This document shows, piece by piece, positions 59,599 through 64,000 of a stretch of 64,000 nt of DNA. Position numbers and translations under genes: made by a program. The stretch spans positions 308,695-372,694 of the forward strand of contig NZ_JH992924.1 of assembly GCF_000315425.1 (NCBI RefSeq). Direction: 5' to 3'. Source of the DNA: Massilia timonae CCUG 45783. GTDB taxonomy: Bacteria; Pseudomonadota; Gammaproteobacteria; Burkholderiales; Burkholderiaceae_D. The notes under the pieces were generated by a model that saw nothing but the letters and a program-made list of their open reading frames with translations, did no database searches and was not told the origin of the DNA. Positions within the stretch are counted from its first letter, which is position 1; every line of letters begins with the position of its first letter.

Positions 59599-60714
59599 TC
59601 ACCTGATCTGGTTGATCAGGGAGGTCCCGATGACCACCACCCTGTTATCGGGGCTGAGCCCCTTGGTAACGATGACTGTGCGCGAATCCAGCGGGGTTGT
59701 CTCCACGGGCAGGGCAATGAAACGCTGAGCGCCGGACTTGATCCAGACCACCGTCTCGTTGGCCGGGTTGCGGGCTAGGGCCGCGGCCGGGAGGGCAATG
59801 CCCTTGACCTTCGTGTCGAGCTTGGCCAGGACCGTCACCGGTTGGCCGACGGCCAGGTCGAGGGTCGCGCTGCGTGCACGGAAATTGATCGGCACGGCGC
59901 CGTCGCGCAAGGTGCGGGCGCCGCCCAGCAGCGTCAGCTCGACATCCGGCACGTTTACGAGGGTGGCAGCGCTGATCTTGCGGGCGATTCCCGCGTCGGC
60001 CGACAAGGCCTCGATGACCATGCGCTGCGGATCGACGATCTCGAACAGGACGTCGCGCGACTCGACAATCTGCCCGTTGAGTACCGATGCACTGGCAATG
60101 ATGCCGCTCGCAGGGGCGACGATCGTCTCGACGCCATTAATCGAACCAGCGACCGCGCGTTCCTGGCCAATGGTCGCCGTCAGTTCGGCCTGGGCAGCTT
60201 CGATTTCCTTCGCTGGCACCACGCCTTCGAGCGACTTCAGGCGTTCTACCCGCTTTGCCAGCAGGGCTCGGTTGGCTCGCAGCTCCGCCAGCTGGGCTGC
60301 CTGATTGCCCCGCTCGATGGCGGCGCCTGTCGGTCGCAGGCGTGCCAGCACCTGCCCTTTGACGACGCGCTGGCCGGCAACAGGCAGACCGTTTGGCCCC
60401 GGCGCGATCTGGCCAGCGAAAGGCGCCTGCACCCGCCCCCCGGCGTTCGGATCGATGCTCGCACGGCCATTCAATTGCACGGTGCGGGCAAATTCTCCTT
60501 CCTTGACCATCAGCGTGCGCACGCCCATACGGCGCTGCGCCAGTTTTGGAACGTTGACGCTGCCATCGGGCAGGCGCGCCAGTCCGCCGACGGTGGCAGT
60601 TGCTTGGCCGTCCAGGTGCTCCCCGTTCGGTCCGTGCGCGCCGGGCGAGGCCAACAGGGAGCTTGCAAATAAGCCGGCGATCAGGCCAGCGATAAGGCGT
60701 TGTGTCATTTTCAT
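59599..60714 (-). CDS. RND periplasmic adaptor (membrane-fusion) protein, CzcB-like
   Basis: A 371-residue HlyD-type adaptor. After a signal peptide (MKMTQRLIAGLIAGLFASSL) the mature start SPGAHGPNGEHLDGQA is His-bearing and nearly the same as in the next gene upstream. A split lipoyl domain (GRVQAPFAGQIAPGPNG, TIVAPASGIIASASV) flanks an alpha-hairpin (LAELRANRALLAKRVERLKS), followed by beta-barrel and membrane-proximal domains. The ATG at 60714 follows AAGGAAATC; longer upstream frames overlap the neighbour. Confidence 0.92.
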   Translation of the reverse strand: MKMTQRLIAGLIAGLFASSLLASPGAHGPNGEHLDGQATATVGGLARLPDGSVNVPKLAQRRMGVRTLMVKEGEFARTVQLNGRASIDPNAGGRVQAPFAGQIAPGPNGLPVAGQRVVKGQVLARLRPTGAAIERGNQAAQLAELRANRALLAKRVERLKSLEGVVPAKEIEAAQAELTATIGQERAVAGSINGVETIVAPASGIIASASVLNGQIVESRDVLFEIVDPQRMVIEALSADAGIARKISAATLVNVPDVELTLLGGARTLRDGAVPINFRARSATLDLAVGQPVTVLAKLDTKVKGIALPAAALARNPANETVVWIKSGAQRFIALPVETTPLDSRTVIVTKGLSPDNRVVVIGTSLINQIR

Positions 60715-60715
60715 A

Positions 60716-61273
60716 TTAGATTTCCTTCGCGTGGCGCCGGCGTCGTACAACGAAAATTGCGGCAGCAGCCAAGACAAGCGCTGCGGCCGCGGCCAGCAGC
60801 CAGCGGCGGTTGAAACCGTGCTCGTGTCCGTGGTCATCAAGCGCTTCGGTAACCGTCAGCGTGCCTTCGAGCAGATCGCTTTCCTCGCCTGCGACCAGGG
60901 TGAATAGCAGCGCATGGGTGCCCGGCTTGGAGATTGCGGCAAGAAACTTCGGATCGTCGACTGCATAGTCACCGAGGTCGGCGTGGAATTTGGCTTTTGC
61001 CTTGAGGTCCTTGTACTGGACCTCAAGGACGCCGCCCAGTACCGGCTCGTTCGTTTCGTAGCGGTCGATCATGATCGACAGCTCGCCGCCAGAAAGATGG
61101 CCGAGCAGCTCGAAAGCTTCGGTGAAGGTCTCGATGCGGGGGACGATTGATGCGGTGCCAGTGGCAGCCGCCTGGCCATCGAGGTGTTCGCCATTGGGCC
61201 CGTGGGCGCCAGGGCTTGCGAATGCCGACGACATGACGAGCATGGCGGCAAACAACAGGTGCAGGTATTTCAT
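60716..61273 (-). CDS. membrane-anchored periplasmic protein of the metal-efflux operon
   Basis: A 185-residue protein: signal peptide (MKYLHLLFAAMLVMSSAFA), His-bearing mature start SPGAHGPNGEHLDGQA, a beta-rich periplasmic domain (about 45-145; LSIMIDRYETNEPVLGG), a His patch (DDHGHEHGFNRR), then a C-terminal membrane span (WLLAAAAALVLAAAAIFVV) and a basic tail. It may deliver metal to the adaptor, with which it shares its N-terminal motif (inference). ATG overlaps the czcC-like stop by four bases. Confidence 0.82.
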   Translation of the reverse strand: MKYLHLLFAAMLVMSSAFASPGAHGPNGEHLDGQAAATGTASIVPRIETFTEAFELLGHLSGGELSIMIDRYETNEPVLGGVLEVQYKDLKAKAKFHADLGDYAVDDPKFLAAISKPGTHALLFTLVAGEESDLLEGTLTVTEALDDHGHEHGFNRRWLLAAAAALVLAAAAIFVVRRRRHAKEI

Positions 61274-62496
61274 GGAAGGATTCCTAAGGCTTGATTGAGT
61301 TGGGCATGGGCGAGCCCGAGCGCGACTTTTTGCTGGGCGACGGCGACATCGGCTTCGTGGGTGAGCGCCCGTGAACGGAGCAGGTCGGCAAGACCTTTTT
61401 CACCCTGGCGAAACGCCTTTTCGAACAGCGCAGTGTGTTCGTGCAGGGCGGTTGCGCGTGCGGTGGCGGTCTCCAGGGCAGCACGTGCATTCGCAAGCCG
61501 TTCTTTCGCGATCTCGATGTCGGCCTCAGCATTGGCCTGGACCTCGGCCGCCTCCGCAGCAGCCGTTGCGATCACGGTTTGCGCCTGGGCTTCAACGCTA
61601 CGATTGCGTGCGGCAGTGCCGATCGGGATCTGCAGGGCTACGCCGATGCTGTTGACAGGCTTTTGCAGCAGCCTCTCGTCCTCGCGGCGAACCGACAAGG
61701 CAATGGTCGGCGGCGCTGAGCGGGAAGCCGCGGCCAGGCGTAGCGCCGCCTGTGCACGTTGTTCGGACGCCTGCGCGGCTGCCAGGCGTGGATTGGCAAG
61801 GGCCTTGCCTTCAGCGAGCGCTTCGGGTTCGAGCGGAGGCAAGTCGGACTGGCCGGTCAGGACGCGGTAGCGTGCGAGCGCTTCGAGGGTCGCAGTGCGG
61901 GCATCCGTGACGGCGATCCGGGCCGCCAGGACTTCCTGTTCGGCGAGCAGCCCGTCGCTGCGTGCCAGGTCGCCGGCCTTGACGCGTTGCTGCACCTCGT
62001 CACGGAGCCCCTCAAGATGTTCCAGGTGGTCCTGCTTCTCCTCGAGCCGGACTTGGGCGGCCGCCGCTTCCCACATGCGGTTGCGCACTACGCCGGCAAC
62101 AGCGAGGCGGGTGGCGCCGATGTGAGCGGCGACTTCTTCAGTGCTGCGCGCGGCCAGCGCTTCGCGGGCGCTCTTCTGGCCCGGCAGGAAGAATGAGGAC
62201 GAGACCGATATCTCGGATTCTCGCTGGTCGCGCTCGGACGAACCCTGGTCTGCGCGCTGGGACAAGCCGAAGGTCGGGTTGGAGGCGAGCCAGGAGCGTG
62301 CGTTGTCGCGCGCAGCATGCGCTTCGTCCTGGCGCGCTTCGATCGTGCGGGCGGCGGGTGCTCGCTGCCATGCACTCTCTACGGCTTGCTTCAATGTGGT
62401 GCCGATTACAGTCGGCGGAGGCGGTGCTGCGATGGCCTGACATGGCAGGACCAGGGCGGCACCAATAAGGTAAAGGGACAGGCGGCAGGTGCGCAT
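61270..62496 (-). CDS. outer-membrane efflux protein, CzcC/TolC family
   Basis: A 408-residue TolC-like protein with signal peptide (LSLYLIGAALVLPCQAIA) and two OEP repeats rich in Ala-heptad helices (LKQAVESAWQRAPAARTIEA, LANPRLAAAQASEQRAQAAL). It forms the outer-membrane channel of the tripartite metal-efflux system. GGAGAACAC precedes the ATG at 62496. It overlaps the next gene by four bases. Confidence 0.92.
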   Translation of the reverse strand: MRTCRLSLYLIGAALVLPCQAIAAPPPPTVIGTTLKQAVESAWQRAPAARTIEARQDEAHAARDNARSWLASNPTFGLSQRADQGSSERDQRESEISVSSSFFLPGQKSAREALAARSTEEVAAHIGATRLAVAGVVRNRMWEAAAAQVRLEEKQDHLEHLEGLRDEVQQRVKAGDLARSDGLLAEQEVLAARIAVTDARTATLEALARYRVLTGQSDLPPLEPEALAEGKALANPRLAAAQASEQRAQAALRLAAASRSAPPTIALSVRREDERLLQKPVNSIGVALQIPIGTAARNRSVEAQAQTVIATAAAEAAEVQANAEADIEIAKERLANARAALETATARATALHEHTALFEKAFRQGEKGLADLLRSRALTHEADVAVAQQKVALGLAHAQLNQALGILP

Positions 62497-62575
62497 GTGT
62501 TCTCCATCGGGTGATATTCAGAATCACCGAGGGCGAGCACGTCAGCGCAGCTTGCGTTGCGCCTGCATCTTTCGA

Positions 62576-62971
62576 TTATGCGTGCAGCGTTCCCCCGGCA
62601 GTGTGGCCGAGGGAGAAAGCTGGGGGTCTGTGTGGTCCGTCGAGGAACGGTTCAGGAACTGCCTGGGCAACATATGGCCCCAGTTCGGACACTGGCTGTT
62701 CTGGAGGGAGTACCAGGCGCGGGAGACCGAAGCCTACCGGTTGTGAAGGCGAGGAATGTTCCTGCGCGTGATCGAGGGATTCATCCGAGTCGTCATAGTG
62801 AACGGAGCCGTCGTCCTCATGATGGTGGTGATGGATGCCCTCATCGTGCTCCAGCTCGTGGACGAGCGAGACCGCGTCCGCGACAGGCGGCAGGCTGCCT
62901 TGCATGGCGAAACCATACAGGGGCAAGCACAATAGCAGGAGGATGTGAACAATCCGACGCAAGGGAATCAC
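62576..62971 (-). CDS. His-rich small exported protein at the head of the efflux operon (CzcI-like)
   Basis: A 131-residue protein with a signal peptide (IVHILLLLCLPLYGFAMQG) and a metal-binding stretch HHHHHEDDG with further His and Asp residues (about 46-72). Its place at the head of a czcCBA-type operon matches CzcI, a small periplasmic regulator/sensor in Cupriavidus czc, though similarity is by position and style only. The start is a GTG at 62971 with no clear ribosome site; a TTG nine bases on is an alternative. Confidence 0.72.
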   Translation of the reverse strand: MIPLRRIVHILLLLCLPLYGFAMQGSLPPVADAVSLVHELEHDEGIHHHHHEDDGSVHYDDSDESLDHAQEHSSPSQPVGFGLPRLVLPPEQPVSELGPYVAQAVPEPFLDGPHRPPAFSLGHTAGGTLHA

Positions 62972-62977
62972 CAGGTA

Positions 62978-62994
62978 AATTTCGCGAAATTATA
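62978..62994 (-). promoter_or_regulatory. palindrome AATTTCGCGAAATT overlapping a TATAAT of the efflux operon
   Basis: A perfect 14-base palindrome at 62978-62991 overlaps TATAAT on the minus strand (62994-62989). Placement on the -10, right before the operon, suits a repressor or activator site. No good -35 at 17 bases. Confidence 0.5.
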
Positions 62995-63076
62995 ACAGCC
63001 TGTCTGCCGCCATTGGTTCCTATCCAAAATGTTCGGGAAGTTAAGGAACTATTTTGTCGCTGTCGTATCAATAATT

Positions 63077-63090
63077 GTAATTGCAATTAC
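63077..63090. promoter_or_regulatory. palindrome GTAATTGCAATTAC upstream of the chrB fragment
   Basis: A perfect 14-base palindrome ending 19 bases before the chrB ATG. ChrB-type proteins can repress their own chromate operons, so this may be the operator, though the regulator itself is truncated here. Confidence 0.45.
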
Positions 63091-63109
63091 TAAATGATAA
63101 GCTAGCAGG

Positions 63110-63409
63110 ATGACAAGCCCCCCAGAATGGCAGTTACTCGTGCTGACCCTGCCGAGTAACAATGCGACCGCTCGTATCCGGATATGGCGCGCCCTCAAGG
63201 CGCTTGGTTGTGTGCCGCTACGAGACGGCGCTTATCTGTTGCCGCATACCGTCCAGCTGGAACATCAGTTGCGAACGTTAGCCGACGAGTGTCTTCGGGA
63301 AAGCGGTAGCGCGTGGCTTCTGGTCGTTCAGCCTCAATCGGAAGTCGACAGCGCCGCCTACCGTTCGCTCTTCGACCGCAGCGCCGACTACTGTCAGCAG
63401 CGGTTGTAA
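63110..63409 (+). pseudogene. chrB: ChrB (chromate-resistance regulator), N-terminal fragment truncated by an IS21-family element
   Basis: Ninety-nine codons matching the ChrB N-terminal domain (WQLLVLTLPSNNATARIRIW, RALKALGCVPLRDGAYLLP, FDRSADY). Full ChrB is about 300 residues. The stop TAA at 63407-63409 is supplied by the IS end, so the C-terminal chromate-sensing part is lost or displaced. It is divergent from the metal-efflux operon. Confidence 0.82.
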
Positions 63410-64000
63410 ACTGATACAGGCAGCGATTGAAAACTGATACACCATTTTGAGAAGATGGCCGCTTTGCGGAGCGGCCTTGAAACCCAAAGAGGTGTACGTG
63501 GAAATCCAACTACTGAAGAAGCATGGGTTAAGCCTTCGGCAGATCGCCGCCGAGGTAGGCTGTGCAGTGAACACGGTGCGCCGGCACCTGGCCCTGGAGG
63601 CCGTGCCGAAGTACGAACGCAAAGTCAAACGCCAGACGAAGCTGGCGCAGTTCGAGCAGTACCTGAGGGATCGGCAGCAAGCTGCTCAGCCCGACGTGAT
63701 TCCAGCCACCGTGCTGTACCGCGAGATTGCCGCGCGCGGCTACGAGGGCGGCATGAGCCAGTTGAGGGCCTTCGTGCGCACCTTGCGCCCGGCGCCTCCC
63801 GCCGATCCGGTGGTGCGTTTCGAGACGGCGATGGGTGAGCAGCTGCAGGTGGACTGGGTCGAATTTCGTAAAGGCAGCGCGCCATTGCACGCGTTCTGCG
63901 CGACGCTCGGCTTTAGCCGGGCCAGCTACGTGGAGTTCGTCAACAACATGAAGGTGGATACCCTGATCGCCTGCCACGAGCGCGCCTTTGCAGCGTTCGG
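63405..64000 (+). mobile_element. IS21-family element, left part (runs off window)
   Basis: Begins at about TGTAAACTGATACA (63405) inside chrB. The 11-mer AAACTGATACA repeats at 63408-63418 and 63431-63441, the multiple end-repeats typical of IS21 elements. It carries the start of istA. The right end is outside the window. Confidence 0.85.
63498..64000 (+). CDS. istA: IS21-family transposase IstA, N-terminal part (runs off window)
   Basis: 167 complete codons visible. An N-terminal HTH (LLKKHGLSLRQIAAEVGCAV, NTVRRHLAL), a linker, then the start of the DDE core with the first Asp in LQVDWVEFRKG. The likely start is the GTG at 63498, with AAAGAGG about six bases upstream; a GTG at 63492 is too close to that site. 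The partner istB is expected to the right. Confidence 0.88.
   Translation, partial: MEIQLLKKHGLSLRQIAAEVGCAVNTVRRHLALEAVPKYERKVKRQTKLAQFEQYLRDRQQAAQPDVIPATVLYREIAARGYEGGMSQLRAFVRTLRPAPPADPVVRFETAMGEQLQVDWVEFRKGSAPLHAFCATLGFSRASYVEFVNNMKVDTLIACHERAFAAF

Overview
The window looks like a chromosomal segment of a GC-rich betaproteobacterium, most probably Oxalobacteraceae (Massilia/Telluria/Duganella type). This rests on the complete dcw cluster order, the lpxC-dciA-secA-argJ-dadA-yacG-zapD-coaE-pilD order, and the protein styles. The genus call is inference; no rRNA or tRNA is present.

Layout. (1) 1-3.9 kb, minus strand: an AraC regulator, an AhpD-like protein, an acyl-CoA-dehydrogenase-like flavoprotein, an ABC ATPase and a truncated NrtA/CmpA-type binding protein, probably a nutrient-scavenging operon. 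(2) 3.9-6.1 kb: a small secreted protein, two response-regulator genes and a long regulatory gap. (3) 6.2-23.3 kb, plus strand: the dcw cluster mraZ-rsmH-ftsL-ftsI-murE-murF-mraY-murD-ftsW-murG-murC-ddl-ftsQ-ftsA-ftsZ, translationally coupled almost throughout and closed by a hairpin terminator. (4) 23.4-37.6 kb: peroxiredoxin, GNAT, EamA, lpxC, dciA, secA, amidase, argJ, DUF815, Nudix and dadA, then on the minus strand pilD-coaE-zapD-yacG. (5) 37.7-55.9 kb: an accessory region with a split IS200/IS605-type tnpB, two identical inverted IS3-family copies, an IS256-family element carrying an IS481-family element, a truncated PAS gene, and an amino-sugar (GalNAc/galactosamine-type) catabolic cluster: EamA transporter, gatZ/kbaZ, agaS, BadF-type kinase, amidohydrolase, DeoR regulator, GH36 glycosidase and MBL-like protein. 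(6) 55.9-63.1 kb, minus strand: an HME-RND (Czc/Cus-type) heavy-metal efflux operon with small periplasmic accessory proteins and a His-rich leader protein. (7) 63.1-64 kb: a chrB fragment cut off by an IS21-family element that leaves the window.

Main discovery. The DNA between the two IS3 copies (about 39.73-54.54 kb) has been inverted by recombination between them. The target-site duplications are exchanged: each copy has one flank reading ATT and the other reading ATG/CAT. Two genes are each cut into halves lying at opposite ends of the segment. tnpB has its N-half at 53956-54536 and its C-half at 37811-38378. A DUF3147-type membrane protein gene has its N-half at 55888-55998 and its C-half at 39730-39972. 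Rejoining the halves and removing one target duplication restores both reading frames exactly, so the pre-inversion state can be rebuilt from this window alone.

Functionally, the core half builds and divides the cell envelope. The accessory half adds scavenging of a galactosamine-type sugar under a DeoR/AgaR-like regulator with recognisable CTTTCG-type operators, and metal efflux. Frequent, nested insertion sequences mark this as a rearranged genomic island placed directly upstream of pilD, whose usual partners pilB and pilC are absent here.
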